Assembly (NCBI RefSeq): GCF_027944115.1
Contig: NZ_JAPJZI010000001.1
Location: 806,001-870,000, forward strand
Direction: 5' to 3'
DNA length: 64,000 bases
DNA from: Hoeflea prorocentri
GTDB taxonomy: Bacteria > Pseudomonadota > Alphaproteobacteria > Rhizobiales > Rhizobiaceae
Shown: in pieces, positions 16,533-26,475 of the stretch
Layout: each line of letters opens with the position of its first letter
Position numbering within the stretch: the stretch's first letter is position 1
The notes under the pieces: generated by a model
What the model was told of the DNA's origin: nothing
Seen by the model: the letters and a program-made list of their open reading frames with translations, nothing else
The model's database searches: none
Position numbers and translations under genes: made by a program

Positions 16533-17312
16533 TCATGGGCTGCGGGCGCTCTGCAGCCATTTGGCCCACTGATCCTTGTTGCCGACAAAGACATTGATAT
16601 CCGTGTCACCGTCGATCCCCGGCACGCGGCCGGTGCCGGTATATTGCCAGAAATGCCATGTCCTGCGGTGATAGACATTGTCGGGATGATCGGCGACCGA
16701 GCGAAGCCAGAACTGATACTCAGCGAAGTGCCCTTCAAGGTTCTGGCGGTGGAAGTCGACGGTTGTATAGATCAGGGGCCGTTTTCCATAGTGTTTCTCG
16801 ACGGCATCGAGGAACACCTTCATTTCCCGGCGCACTGTTGTGGGTTCTGGCCGCAGCTTGCAGGTCTTGGAATGATGGTTCCACTCGACATCCAGCACCG
16901 GAGGCAGGGCTGACCGGTCGCGCGGCGTGTTGGCTATGAACCATTGCGCCTGTTCGATCGCGGGACGGCAAAAGTAGAAAAAATGATAAGCGCCGCGGGG
17001 AATGCCGGCGCGCTTTGCATCATGCCAGTAAGTGTCGAACCGTTCGTCGCGGTGGTCGCCGCCCTCCGTCGACTTGATGAATGCAAAGGCGATATCGGCG
17101 CGGCGCAGCTTGTTCCAGTTGATATCGCCCTGCCATTTCGACACGTCGATGCCATGGATCTGATGCTTGGCAGGATGCCTGTCGCCGAAATATTGCGGGT
17201 CACTATCGCCGTAGCGCGATGGCGAGACCTCAGGCTCCAGGCCGAGGTCGTAACTCATGCAGGATGACAGAGTCAGCAGCAACGGGATCAGCGCAAAGCC
17301 GAAACGGGGCAT
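16533..17312 (-). CDS. Glycoside hydrolase family 25 muramidase, lipoprotein
   Basis: A 259-residue Lys-type muramidase. The N-terminus has a lipobox (LTLSSC, Cys at 18), so it should be anchored as a lipoprotein. GH25 features follow in order: HGIDVSKWQGDINW, FAFIKSTEGGDHRDERF, GAYHFFYF, the catalytic DVEWN, and the C-terminal WHFWQYTGTG with PGIDGDTDINVF. It hydrolyses the MurNAc-GlcNAc bond. It sits next to the MltB-like gene on the same strand (80 bp apart), making a small cell-wall-turnover group. Family GH25 is often phage-derived, but no phage genes surround it. Confidence 0.93.
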   Translation of the reverse strand: MPRFGFALIPLLLTLSSCMSYDLGLEPEVSPSRYGDSDPQYFGDRHPAKHQIHGIDVSKWQGDINWNKLRRADIAFAFIKSTEGGDHRDERFDTYWHDAKRAGIPRGAYHFFYFCRPAIEQAQWFIANTPRDRSALPPVLDVEWNHHSKTCKLRPEPTTVRREMKVFLDAVEKHYGKRPLIYTTVDFHRQNLEGHFAEYQFWLRSVADHPDNVYHRRTWHFWQYTGTGRVPGIDGDTDINVFVGNKDQWAKWLQSARSP

Positions 17313-17376
17313 ATGGAACCGGTCCGAATCACATGTCGATCATTACAGAGACTTGTAATGGACAATCCCGTTCGGG

Positions 17377-18009
17377 TCACGCCATTTGGACAGCGGCGTG
17401 TTGCGCAAAGCCGCGATAGAGGCTGTTTCCGGTCACGCGCGCGCCATGAGCATCTGCTTTTTCGGAGATCGCATTCATCATATTTTCGCGGGGGCTGACG
17501 TGGAATTTCCGCAGCCAGGCATTCAGACCGGCCTTGAACCAGGCGGGCATTGCGTTCTGGTCGCCGAAATCCACGACATGCAGGGAGCCGCCCGGTGACA
17601 GGTGCGCCAGGGCCTGATCGATGGTGGCCTCCCAGCCCGGTATCATTGACAGCGCATAGGAAATGAAAATTCGGTCAAACCGGTCATGGCCGAACAGTTC
17701 GCCACCATCGAAAGAGGTGGCGTCCGCAAGGGCGAGCCTGGCGTCGATACCCCTTTTTCGCGCTGTTTCGAGCATCTCGGAGGAGATGTCGAGGCCAAAG
17801 AATTCCGCCTGCGGATAGTGCCTGGCTGCAAATGCGATGTTTCGTCCGGTTCCGCAGCCCAGCTCCAGGATGCGTGCGCCGTGCGGCGCGCCCATTTCAC
17901 GGATCATTCCGTCTCGTCCGAGCAGGAAGTATTTCCGCGTCAGGTCGTATATGTGTTTTTGATGGCGATAGACGCCATCCATGCGGGCAGCGTGCGTGGA
18001 GGACTTCAT
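17377..18009 (-). CDS. btaB: Diacylglyceryl-homoserine N-methyltransferase BtaB
   Basis: A 210-residue class I SAM methyltransferase (motif I LELGCGTGRN at 48-57, motif II GLDIS, then the DATSF acidic loop). It directly follows btaA with a 4-nt overlap (18006-18009), which fixes the start at ATG 18009. In rhizobia and Rhodobacter BtaB trimethylates the homoserine head group made by BtaA, giving the phosphorus-free betaine lipid DGTS. The N-terminal segment MDGVYRHQKHIYDLTRKYFLLGRD is typical of BtaB. Expression should follow the Pho box upstream of btaA. Confidence 0.92.
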   Translation of the reverse strand: MKSSTHAARMDGVYRHQKHIYDLTRKYFLLGRDGMIREMGAPHGARILELGCGTGRNIAFAARHYPQAEFFGLDISSEMLETARKRGIDARLALADATSFDGGELFGHDRFDRIFISYALSMIPGWEATIDQALAHLSPGGSLHVVDFGDQNAMPAWFKAGLNAWLRKFHVSPRENMMNAISEKADAHGARVTGNSLYRGFAQHAAVQMA

Positions 18010-19262
18010 TGGGTGCGTTTGATATAGAGATGGAAACCACCATAGATCGCCGACCGGTCCCGACGGCAACAGGCGATGGACTCCTGATCCCTATACTCCC
18101 ACTGTTCAAGCAGCGCCTGCGGTATCTTGCCGTCGACAATGGAGTCCTTTCCGGCGGTCCGGAAGATGATGCGGGCACCGGAGGCCGCCGTTCGTGTCAT
18201 CTCGCTCCAAAGCTCCGTCAGCTGATCAGGCCGCATCCAGTCCTGCGCATCAAGCAGCACGAATCTGTCGACGGACTTTTCGGGTTTGCGCCGGAGGAAC
18301 TGCGTATAGCTGCAATGATGGATGTCGACATTCCTGACGCCGTCGCGGATTGTCGAATAGTGGTCTGCCTCCAGGTAGGCCGGCAGGCTGGTATCCGCAG
18401 AGGTGTCGTAGCGGCGCGAGAATGCCTGCTGCGCGAAGTAGTTTTCGCGTAGTGGAAAATGGCAGGCAAGTTTTTCCACCCGTTCCTTCAGCACGGATGC
18501 CATCGTACCGTCACTGCCGGAGGCGAGCAATTCATCATATTGAGCGGGCGGAATGCCAAGGCCGAAAAGTGAAGCCTTGCGGCTCGACGCCCAGCGGACG
18601 AGGGGGCTGTCGAAGATGGGCGCAAGGCGCTCGTCGAAGAAGCGGCGCTGTTCGCGCAGGCACCGGCTTTGCATGATTTCGGCGGGATTGACGCCATGCA
18701 GGCGCGACACGAGATGGCCCGCCGTGATGCACCAGCCAAGCAGGCCGGTACGATAGAAATTGCCGTTGAAGACGGCGATGCGTCGCGAACCGCGCCAGGT
18801 GCGCTGTTCCCAATAGGCCCGAGACTTGCCGTCCAAATGCGGGGCAATGAACCGGTCATAGGCTGCGCTGTTGTGTTTCTGATCCGGTTTTCCGAAGAAG
18901 CGCAACACATCGCCATGGCTCGGCAGATGCTCAAGCGCCGTCAGTTTCATACGGTTGAGCGCCACGTGGGAGGCGTTGAGATCAACCGCGTCGATCTGCG
19001 CCGGTGAGCGCGTGAGATAGGCGAGAATATTGCAGCCGCCGGATGCGATCGTGACAATGCGGTGGCCCTTGTCCAGGGCCATGGCGTCCATATCGACATC
19101 CGGGTCTTCCCAGATCTGAGGGTAGACAAGGCCCGTGAAGAAGAGCGCAAACACACGCTCGGACAATCCCCGGCGGGACAGGAGCCTGTTCTGGTAGACC
19201 GCATTTGCAAGGTTCCTCGTGGTGCTTGCTGTCAAGCCGGCATTTTCGATCGCATCAGACAT
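18006..19262 (-). CDS. btaA: SAM:diacylglycerol 3-amino-3-carboxypropyl transferase BtaA
   Basis: A 418-residue DUF3419-family protein. BtaA transfers the aminocarboxypropyl group of SAM to diacylglycerol, the first step of DGTS betaine lipid synthesis at the inner membrane. Landmarks are LVYPQIWEDPDVDMDAM, a SAM-binding stretch IVTIASGGCNILAYLTRSPAQ with VDLNASHVALNRMK, and a C-terminal DAQDWM segment. Length fits the family. Three 11-bp-phased Pho repeats lie 46-74 bp upstream of the ATG, consistent with betaine lipid replacing phospholipid under phosphate limitation. Confidence 0.94.
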   Translation of the reverse strand: MSDAIENAGLTASTTRNLANAVYQNRLLSRRGLSERVFALFFTGLVYPQIWEDPDVDMDAMALDKGHRIVTIASGGCNILAYLTRSPAQIDAVDLNASHVALNRMKLTALEHLPSHGDVLRFFGKPDQKHNSAAYDRFIAPHLDGKSRAYWEQRTWRGSRRIAVFNGNFYRTGLLGWCITAGHLVSRLHGVNPAEIMQSRCLREQRRFFDERLAPIFDSPLVRWASSRKASLFGLGIPPAQYDELLASGSDGTMASVLKERVEKLACHFPLRENYFAQQAFSRRYDTSADTSLPAYLEADHYSTIRDGVRNVDIHHCSYTQFLRRKPEKSVDRFVLLDAQDWMRPDQLTELWSEMTRTAASGARIIFRTAGKDSIVDGKIPQALLEQWEYRDQESIACCRRDRSAIYGGFHLYIKRTQ

Positions 19263-19307
19263 GAATCACCCGTCCGTCATTATTCAAAACGCGGGTAAGC
19301 CTGCGCC

Positions 19308-19336
19308 GTGACAGGTTCATGACGGGGCGATGACCG
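19308..19336 (-). promoter_or_regulatory. Pho box (three PhoB half-sites) upstream of btaA
   Basis: Read on the minus strand there are three direct repeats CGGTCAT, CCGTCAT and CTGTCAC separated by exactly 4 nt, i.e. an 11-bp period as in PhoB boxes (consensus CTGTCAT). The block ends 46 bp before the btaA ATG and lies in the short gap after the hydantoinase gene. Known biology: btaAB is PhoB-dependent in Sinorhizobium. Confidence 0.85.
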
Positions 19337-19357
19337 TTTGATGAACGGCAGGCCGGA

Positions 19358-22300
19358 TCAGGCCTTGCCGTAACCGCCTGCGGTGGGTGTCGTCAGGATA
19401 ACCGCTTCTCCTGTTTCCAGAACAGTCTGGTCGCAGGCTTTCAGTTCATCGTGCGTGCCGTCGAGGCGGCGGATGACCGTCTGGCCGACCTCGCCGTCAC
19501 CGCCGCCATCGGCGCCCTGCGGCGGGCGGTTGCGGTGCGATGATAAAATGGCGCATTCCATCTGCTCGAGGAAGCGTATGGTGCGCCGCGTCCCGTCGCC
19601 GGCACTGAAGCGTCCTGTGCCTCCGGAATCCTCGCGAATGTGGAAATCCTCAAGCAGCACGGGAAAACGCATTTCCAGGATTTCCGGGTCGGTCAGGCGG
19701 GAGTTGGTCATGTGAACATGCACACCCGATGTGCCGTTGAAACCCCGCCCGTCATTCATCCGTCCGGCAGGAGATCCGGAACAGATGGTCTCGTAATACT
19801 GATACTGGTCGTTGCCGAAGGTCAGATTGTTCATCGTGCCCTGACTGTTGGCGAGCGCTCCAAGAGCGCCGAAAATGGCGTTGGTGACATGCTGCGATGT
19901 TTCCACATTGCCGGCGACCACCGCTGCCGGATAGGACGGTTTGAGCATGCAGCCTTCCGGCACCACGATGTTGATCGGGCGCAGGCATCCGGCGTTCATC
20001 GGGATCGCGCCCTCGACCATAACGCGGAAACAGTAAAGCACCGCCGCACGGGTCACCGGCTCCGGCGCATTGAAGTTGTTTTTCATCACCGGAGAGGTGC
20101 CGGTGAAATCCACCGTTGCCGTGCGCTCCTTGCGATCGACGGTGATTGCCACCTTTATCGTCTGCCCCGTGTCGGTCTGGTATTCATAGGCGCTTTCAGA
20201 CAGCGCATCGATGACACGACGGACGCTCTCGGCGGCATTGTCCTGAACATGGCCCATATAGGCCTCGACAACATTAAGGCCGAAATTCTCGACCATCTTG
20301 CGCAGTTCGCCGACGCCCTTTTCGTTGGCGGCGATCTGCGCTTTCAGATCCGCAACGTTCTGATGCACGTTGCGAACGGGGTAGGGGTGGTCGGTCAGAA
20401 CCTTGATCAGTTCGTCTTCACAGAAGCGGCCCTGGTCGACGACGAGGACGTTGTCGATCAAAACGCCTTCCTCATCCACCGTTGTCGCCAGCGGGGTCAT
20501 CGAACCGGGTGCGGTTCCGCCGACATCGGCATGGTGACCGCGCGAGGCGACATAAAACAGGATCGTTTTATCGTCATCGTCGAAGACCGGAGTGACGACC
20601 GTGATATCGGGCAGATGGGTGCCGCCATTGTAGGGTGCATTGAGCGCAAAGACATCGCCCGGGCGGATCTTGCCCTCGTTGAGCTTGATGATGGTTTCGA
20701 CGGACCGGTCCATCGAGCCCAGATGCACCGGCATGTGGGGCGCGTTGGCAACGAGTGCTCCGCTACGGTCGAACACCGCGCAGGAAAAGTCGAGCCGTTC
20801 CTTGATGTTGACCGAATAGGCCGTGTTCTGCAGCGTGATGCCCATCTGTTCGGCGATCGACATGAAGAGATTGTTGAACACCTCGAGCATCACCGGGTCA
20901 GCATTTTGCGTGCCGATGGCGTCCTGCCGCGCCATTTTTTCGTGACGGCGCAGAACAATGTGGTTCTTGGCGTTGATCTCGGCCTGCCATCCGGGTTCGA
21001 TCACGATCGTCTGGTTGGCTTCGATGATCAGGGCCGGACCTTTGAGGGCGTTGCCAGGGCTCAGATCGCCGCGCATGTGGATCGAGGCCTGATGCCACTC
21101 TCCGCCCGAGAACATGGCGCGCGTTCCTGCGGCCTTTGACGCGGCATCGCTCAAGGGGTGATCCTTTTCCGTCGCGGCGTTGTTGCGGTTGTCATTGGCC
21201 TCGACCGCGACGGCCTCGACGATAATCGGCTTGTTGTCATAGATGAAACCGAACTGCGCTTTGTGTGCCGCTTCGAATGCCTTGCGCGCCTTGTCCTGCG
21301 ATCGGTCCTCGAAGGCCACGGTCAGCGGCGTGTCGGTTCCGTCATAACGCAAATGGAGAAGAGGGCGCCAGGAAACGGCCGTTTCCGGAACGCCTTGCGC
21401 CTTGAGTTCCGCTGTTGCTTCCTGTGACAAATTTTCGATGATCCGAACGATTTCGTCCTGGGTTTCTCCGGCCAAGGGTTTGACCAGCGCCTGCTGACGG
21501 GACGCGAAGAGGCCGGCAAGGCCGATCCCGTAGGCTGACAGCAGACCGGAGAAGGGGTGGATCAAGATGGCTTCCATGCCCAGCGCATCGGCAACAAGGC
21601 ATGCATGCTGACCGCCGGCTCCGCCGAAACAGTTGAGCAGATAGCGGGTGACGTCGTAGCCGCGTTGCACGGAGATTTTTTTGATGGCGTTGGCCATGTT
21701 TTCAACGGCGATGGTTATGAAGCCTTCCGCGACCTCCTCGGGCGAGCGGCCATCGCCGATCTCATTGGCCATCGCCTCGAATTTCTCCCGTACCGTATCG
21801 GTATCGAGCGGCTGATCCTGGCCGGGGCCGAAGATGGGCGGGAAGAATTCGGGTTGCAGCTTGCCAATCATGACATTGGCGTCGGTGACGGCGAGCGGCC
21901 CGCCGCGGCGATAGCAGGCAGGGCCGGGGTCGGCGCCAGCTGATTCCGGGCCGGCACGGAAACGGCCGGCTTCATAGTCAAGGATCGAACCGCCGCCGGC
22001 GGCAACGGTGTGAATGCGCATCATGGGCGCGCGAATGCGAACGCCAGCCACCTCGGTATCAAAGGCGCGTTCATAGTCGCCGTCGAAATGCGCGACATCG
22101 GTCGACGTTCCGCCCATATCAAAGCCGATCACCTTGTCGAAACCGGCAAGGCCGGCCGTTTCCACCATGCCGACAACACCGCCGGCGGGGCCGGAGAGGA
22201 TTGCATCCTTGCCCTGAAAGAGATCGGCAGCCGTCAGACCGCCCGACGACATCATGAATTTCAGCGATGGGCCGTTATCCGATCCGGCTTCACTGTCCGC

Positions 22301-22993
22301 GCCGAGGTCGGAGGCGACCTGCTGGACGTAACGGCGCAGGATCGGCGACAAGTAGGCATCGACCACGGTCGTGTCGCCGCGGCCCACGAGCTTGGCAAGC
22401 GGCGAAACGCGATGGCTGACCGAGATCTGGCCGAAGCCAACCTCCTCAGCGATGTCGGCAACAGTTGCCTCGTGTTCGGGGTAGTTCCAGGAATGCATGA
22501 AGACGATCGCGACGGCATCGATGCCGTCGTCACGCGCGGCTTGCAATTGCTGCCTTATCTCCTGTGCCCGGGGTTGCGCTTCAACCGTGCCGTCGGCCCT
22601 GACCCTCTCATCGACCTCGACGACCCGTTCATAGAGCTGTTCGGGCAGAATGATTTCCTTGGCAAAGATGTCGGGGCGGGCCTGATAGGCAATCCGCAGC
22701 GCATCGCGAAAGCCGCTTGTGATGACAAGGAGGGTCCTGTCGCCCTGGCGTTCAAGCAGGGCGTTGGTGGCAACGGTGGTGCCCATCTTCACCTCGCCGA
22801 TGCGACCGCCCGGCACGGGCTCGCCCGGTTTGACACCCAGCAGATCGCGAATGCCCTGAACGGCTGCATCGCGGTAGGCTTCCGGATTTTCCGACAGCAG
22901 CTTCTTCTGGATAAGCGTCCCGTCCGGCGCGCTGCCGATCACATCGGTAAACGTGCCGCCGCGATCAATCCAGAAATCCCACTTGCCTGCCAT
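19358..22993 (-). CDS. 5-oxoprolinase / hydantoinase (HyuA-HyuB fusion)
   Basis: A 1211-residue fused enzyme. Residues 1-~690 are the HyuA-type ATP-binding part ([11 protein letters not shown] at 10-20, [12 protein letters not shown], and the phosphate loop [16 protein letters not shown]). Residues ~690-1211 are the HyuB part ([35 protein letters not shown]). Such fusions hydrolyse 5-oxo-L-proline to glutamate at the cost of ATP (OPLAH) or open hydantoin rings. The fused order and length match eukaryotic-type 5-oxoprolinase, which favours 5-oxoproline, but substrate is not provable here. A ribosome site (AAAGGAAG) precedes the ATG. Confidence 0.93.
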   Translation of the reverse strand: MAGKWDFWIDRGGTFTDVIGSAPDGTLIQKKLLSENPEAYRDAAVQGIRDLLGVKPGEPVPGGRIGEVKMGTTVATNALLERQGDRTLLVITSGFRDALRIAYQARPDIFAKEIILPEQLYERVVEVDERVRADGTVEAQPRAQEIRQQLQAARDDGIDAVAIVFMHSWNYPEHEATVADIAEEVGFGQISVSHRVSPLAKLVGRGDTTVVDAYLSPILRRYVQQVASDLGADSEAGSDNGPSLKFMMSSGGLTAADLFQGKDAILSGPAGGVVGMVETAGLAGFDKVIGFDMGGTSTDVAHFDGDYERAFDTEVAGVRIRAPMMRIHTVAAGGGSILDYEAGRFRAGPESAGADPGPACYRRGGPLAVTDANVMIGKLQPEFFPPIFGPGQDQPLDTDTVREKFEAMANEIGDGRSPEEVAEGFITIAVENMANAIKKISVQRGYDVTRYLLNCFGGAGGQHACLVADALGMEAILIHPFSGLLSAYGIGLAGLFASRQQALVKPLAGETQDEIVRIIENLSQEATAELKAQGVPETAVSWRPLLHLRYDGTDTPLTVAFEDRSQDKARKAFEAAHKAQFGFIYDNKPIIVEAVAVEANDNRNNAATEKDHPLSDAASKAAGTRAMFSGGEWHQASIHMRGDLSPGNALKGPALIIEANQTIVIEPGWQAEINAKNHIVLRRHEKMARQDAIGTQNADPVMLEVFNNLFMSIAEQMGITLQNTAYSVNIKERLDFSCAVFDRSGALVANAPHMPVHLGSMDRSVETIIKLNEGKIRPGDVFALNAPYNGGTHLPDITVVTPVFDDDDKTILFYVASRGHHADVGGTAPGSMTPLATTVDEEGVLIDNVLVVDQGRFCEDELIKVLTDHPYPVRNVHQNVADLKAQIAANEKGVGELRKMVENFGLNVVEAYMGHVQDNAAESVRRVIDALSESAYEYQTDTGQTIKVAITVDRKERTATVDFTGTSPVMKNNFNAPEPVTRAAVLYCFRVMVEGAIPMNAGCLRPINIVVPEGCMLKPSYPAAVVAGNVETSQHVTNAIFGALGALANSQGTMNNLTFGNDQYQYYETICSGSPAGRMNDGRGFNGTSGVHVHMTNSRLTDPEILEMRFPVLLEDFHIREDSGGTGRFSAGDGTRRTIRFLEQMECAILSSHRNRPPQGADGGGDGEVGQTVIRRLDGTHDELKACDQTVLETGEAVILTTPTAGGYGKA

Positions 22994-23207
22994 ACCGTCT
23001 TCCTTTCATTTTCAGCAACAGATGCACAGGGCAGGGGCGGCTGTCCATAGGGAATGTCAGTCAAGCAAATGGCAAAGTGCGATGGAGAAGCTGCACAACA
23101 AAATTTTTAAATTGCTTGATCGCCGAATGCGCAGAAGGTATGTCGCTTTTTTGGTTGTATATGACGAAATATATTCTACTTATGAGTGTATAAAGGATTT
23201 ATCCGAT

Positions 23208-23987
23208 ATGTATCAGCAGGCATTTCGTCTTTGCCTCAGGCTGAAAGGTTACTTCGGTCTTGCTGTGGCAGTTGCACTCATCCTTGAGTTCATCAATGAC
23301 GCGTTTTCGGTCGCTAACGGGACAATCGTTGGGTCTGTCTTGAACTGGGGCTATCTGGCCTACATAAGCCACGCGGCGCTCTTGTTGCCTGACCATCGAG
23401 ATAAGGCCAAAGATGGTGTGCGTATGGTTGGCTTCTCAATTCGCCTATTCGGCCTAGGTGTGTTGATGGCCCTGCCCGCCATTATTTTGGGTGTATTCGT
23501 ATTCCTTTTCAGCAACGATCTAGACAACGTAGATGCCCGTCTGTTTGTTTCGATTACGATACCTGCACTCCTGTCGGCGATACTTTTTGTTCTCGTGTTA
23601 GCTTCTATCGGGACCGTGCTTCCGGCATATGTTGTGCAATCCGGCAAGGGGGTTTCCGCTGCGTTTCGACGCGGAATGCGGACTTTTTGGAATACGGCCG
23701 CCTACTTGCTCGCCGGTCCGCTCATATTCACCTCGATAGCCTTTATCATCCCCTTTGCAGCGGTCTTGCTTTTTCCTGAGCTCCTTGAAGCGGACCACGA
23801 CGCGCCGCAAAACATGTGGGGCAGTATACAGTCGAGTGTCACAATATTTCTCGTCAGACTGGTTGCTAATGCCGCATACGCGTTTGCTGTGGTTATGACC
23901 GCCTGGGTGCTTTCCTGCGCTTTTCTAGATGCGCTGAAATCTGAAGGCAGGGATGCGCCATTGCGTAGGGGCAATTCACCGCTGTAG
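23208..23987 (+). CDS. Polytopic membrane protein of unknown function
   Basis: A 259-residue protein with about six hydrophobic segments and no recognised signature. I choose ATG 23208 because AAAGGA lies upstream with ~10 nt spacing and because the DNA from ~23095 to 23207 is clearly AT-rich and promoter-like; an in-frame ATG at 23082 would add 42 residues that look non-coding. The gene's base composition is lower in GC than its neighbours and it uses more A/T-ending codons (Ile ATA, Arg CGA), which hints at recent acquisition. The 214-bp gap before it has no other gene. Function unknown. Confidence 0.65.
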   Translation: MYQQAFRLCLRLKGYFGLAVAVALILEFINDAFSVANGTIVGSVLNWGYLAYISHAALLLPDHRDKAKDGVRMVGFSIRLFGLGVLMALPAIILGVFVFLFSNDLDNVDARLFVSITIPALLSAILFVLVLASIGTVLPAYVVQSGKGVSAAFRRGMRTFWNTAAYLLAGPLIFTSIAFIIPFAAVLLFPELLEADHDAPQNMWGSIQSSVTIFLVRLVANAAYAFAVVMTAWVLSCAFLDALKSEGRDAPLRRGNSPL

Positions 23988-24029
23988 ACCGCTTGCCGCT
24001 GACGCGCCTTGCATGACATAGATGGCTTC

Positions 24030-25370
24030 ATGCTTGAGGTGCTTTCAAATCGCGCCTATGCGCGCTTGTTCAGTGCGCAGGTTGTTGCACTGCTCGGGAC
24101 GGGGCTGCTGACGGTCGCGCTTGGGCTGGCAGCCTATGAGATCGCCGGCGCGCAGGCGAGCGTCGTGCTCGGTGTGGCGCTGACCATCAAGATGGTCGCC
24201 TATGTCGGGTTTTCCCCGATTGCCAGCGCGCTGATTTCGGAATTGAACCGCAAAAAGGTGCTGGTCTATTCCGATCTCATTCGGGCGGTTGCAGCGCTGT
24301 TTTTACCGTTCATCGATGCGGCCTGGCAGATTTATGTCCTGGTCTTCGTGCTGCAGGCCGCCTCGGCGACCTTCACGCCGGCCTTTCAGGCGACCATTCC
24401 GGATATCCTGACCAAAGAGGCCGACTATACGAAGGCGCTGTCCCTGTCGCGCCTTGCCTATGATCTTGAGAACATTGTAAGCCCCGTGGTCGCCGGGCTC
24501 CTTTTGACCGTGATCGGCTTTCACTGGTTGTTCGCGGGTACGGCCATCGGTTTTTTGGTGTCGTCCTATCTGGTGCTTGTCGCCACCGTTCCAGCCGTCT
24601 CCGATCTGAAACATCGCGGTTTCTTCGACCGGCTGACGAGGGGAAGCCGCATCTATCTGGCGACACCCCGGTTGCGCGGGCTTCTTCTCCTCAATCTTGC
24701 GGCGGCCTCGGTCGGGGCAATGGTGATCGTCAACACCGTTGTTGTTGTGCGTTCCCTTTATGGTGGGTCGGAGCCGGAGGTGGCGTTGGCCCTTGCGATG
24801 TTCGGGTGTGGTTCAATGGTGTCGGCTCTTGCGCTTCCAAGATTGCTTGATCACCTTGCCGATCGGACCGTAATGGCAACGGGTGCGGTCCTTGTCGCAA
24901 CGCTGCTGACTGGTGTCGGCGCGGTTTTGTTCTCCGGTATCAGTCTGCCTTGGCTCGTTTTGCTCTCAATCTGGTTTCTGACCGGCCTTTTTTATTCTTC
25001 GATCCTCACCCCTTCCGGGCGGCTTTTGCGTCGCTCCGCACATTCTGAAGACCGGCCGGCTCTTTTCGCAGCCCAGTTTGCGCTCTCACATGCCTGCTGG
25101 CTTTTAACTTACCCGCTCTCAGGTTTTTTGTTTGCATCCGCCGGCATGGGCTGGACGATGATTGTGCTGGGTTCAACAGCCGGAATTGCTGCGCTCGCAG
25201 GCCTGTTGTTGTGGCCGCGTGACGACGCCGATGTCATTGAACACAGCCACGACGAAATGCCCGAGGACCATCCGCATCTGCGCAATACCGGCCGTCGAAC
25301 CGGCGCGCACAGCCACGCCCATGCCTTCGTCATTGACGACGAACATCGGGTCTGGCCGACCCATGGTTAG
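24030..25370 (+). CDS. MFS transporter with histidine-rich C-terminal tail (NreB-like)
   Basis: A 446-residue MFS protein with about twelve spans; the loop between spans 2 and 3 has NRKKVLVYSDLIRA, matching the MFS_3/enterobactin-exporter-like group. After the last span (near residue 405) the tail is rich in His: HSHDEMPEDHPH and, further on, AHSHAHAFVIDDEH. NreB-type nickel exporters share this architecture, so metal (Ni2+/Co2+/Zn2+) efflux is a reasonable inference but not shown. ATG 24030 is preferred; TTG 24009 is an alternative. It ends tail-to-tail with the DUF2189 gene, sharing 4 nt. Confidence 0.82.
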   Translation: MLEVLSNRAYARLFSAQVVALLGTGLLTVALGLAAYEIAGAQASVVLGVALTIKMVAYVGFSPIASALISELNRKKVLVYSDLIRAVAALFLPFIDAAWQIYVLVFVLQAASATFTPAFQATIPDILTKEADYTKALSLSRLAYDLENIVSPVVAGLLLTVIGFHWLFAGTAIGFLVSSYLVLVATVPAVSDLKHRGFFDRLTRGSRIYLATPRLRGLLLLNLAAASVGAMVIVNTVVVVRSLYGGSEPEVALALAMFGCGSMVSALALPRLLDHLADRTVMATGAVLVATLLTGVGAVLFSGISLPWLVLLSIWFLTGLFYSSILTPSGRLLRRSAHSEDRPALFAAQFALSHACWLLTYPLSGFLFASAGMGWTMIVLGSTAGIAALAGLLLWPRDDADVIEHSHDEMPEDHPHLRNTGRRTGAHSHAHAFVIDDEHRVWPTHG

Positions 25371-26173
25371 GGCTGCTTGTCCTGCGAACCGATTGCTGTT
25401 TCATAAAGGTGCCAGGTCGCATGGCCGAGAATGGGCAGAATAACGATCAGCCCGATGAAGGCCGGCAGCATGGCGAGAATGGCAAGCGCGACCACGACGA
25501 TGCCCCAGGCGATCATTGGACCGGGACTTTTAAGGACTGTCTTGAAACTGGTGATCATGGCCGAGACGAAGTCGAGTTCGCGATCGAGCAGGAGCGGCAT
25601 GGATATGACGGTTGCTGAAAACAGGAACAGTGAAAGAATGGCTCCGGAAATCGTACCTACCCCGACAAAGAGCATGCCTTCATGGGTCGTGGTGATGATC
25701 TCAAGAAAGCGGGGAATGGAGGAAAAGCTCTGGAACCCGAGGAAAAGGGCCAGCAACAGCCTGACCTGATAGATCCACAACCAGAATATGAACAGGACCA
25801 CGAAGGCCATCCAGCTCAGTTGCCGTTCCCGTTGTCGGAAAATAACCAGCAGGATTTCCTTCCAGACCAGCGGCTGTCCCGCCGCCAGACGGCGGCTGAC
25901 CTCATAGAGGCCGACCGCAACAAACGGTCCGATCAGTGGAAAGCCGATTGCCACCGGAATAATCATCCAGGGCATTTCCAGATATGTTAGTGAGGCAAGA
26001 ATAAACCAGCCGCCGATCGCGAATATTCCACCGAAGAACAAACCGAACAACGGTGCTTTGAGAAAGTCACTGACACCGGCTTTCAGGGCGTTGCCGATAT
26101 CGGCAAACGACACGGACCTCACGTCCGGCATTTTTGGCGGCTCGTAGGTGATGGTCTGTTCGCTTTTTTCCAC
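25367..26173 (-). CDS. DUF2189 family membrane protein
   Basis: A 268-residue polytopic protein of the DUF2189 group: N-terminal cytoplasmic PPKMPDVRSVSFADIGNALKAGVSDF, then about six spans including PLIGPFVAVGLYEVSRRL and a C-terminal ILGHATWHLYETAI motif typical of the family. The GTG start at 26173 is chosen because GGGAGG lies 6 nt before it; ATG 26191 is six codons upstream without a good ribosome site. Function unknown; some members sit near cytochrome oxidase genes, not here. Confidence 0.85.
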   Translation of the reverse strand: MEKSEQTITYEPPKMPDVRSVSFADIGNALKAGVSDFLKAPLFGLFFGGIFAIGGWFILASLTYLEMPWMIIPVAIGFPLIGPFVAVGLYEVSRRLAAGQPLVWKEILLVIFRQRERQLSWMAFVVLFIFWLWIYQVRLLLALFLGFQSFSSIPRFLEIITTTHEGMLFVGVGTISGAILSLFLFSATVISMPLLLDRELDFVSAMITSFKTVLKSPGPMIAWGIVVVALAILAMLPAFIGLIVILPILGHATWHLYETAIGSQDKQP

Positions 26174-26475
26174 TGTCGTCCTCCCAATCATGTCGATTAT
26201 ACAGCATTTTCTGCGTGTTTTCTCACAGATTCGACTCTGGAACGGTGCAAATAAGGTCTCAAACGGCACATGTCCGCGTTTGACGGGGCCGCATCGGCTC
26301 CCGGCAAGTGAAGGCTGTGCTTCAATTTTCTGCATATGGCGTCTAGTTTGGGGCCGCGGTGTGCTTGATAAAACGGAAGGTCCGTAAAGCATGCCGCACC
26401 CGGGACAACCGGCGCAAAAGAAAGAAATTTCGCGTGGGGCGCCAGGCGGCCCGAGTAGAGCGATAAGAGGTAGTT
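26174..26475. other. Divergent intergenic region without a recognisable gene
   Basis: About 300 bp between the DUF2189 gene (leftward) and the Popeye-like gene (rightward). The minus-strand frame stays open here but has no ribosome site or family resemblance. Promoters for both genes are expected; I see no strong repeats or RNA genes. Confidence 0.4.

Noticed and set aside
16533-17312. GH25 muramidase as a prophage lysin
   Set aside because: It has a lipoprotein signal and no holin, spanin or structural phage genes nearby.
19640-21139. A 499-codon plus-strand frame opposite the hydantoinase gene
   Set aside because: Shadow frame rich in Arg/His/Val/Asp with no domain; the minus-strand fused enzyme is complete.
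26174-26392. N-terminal extension of the DUF2189 protein
   Set aside because: The added residues show no conservation pattern, and a strong GGGAGG points to GTG 26173.
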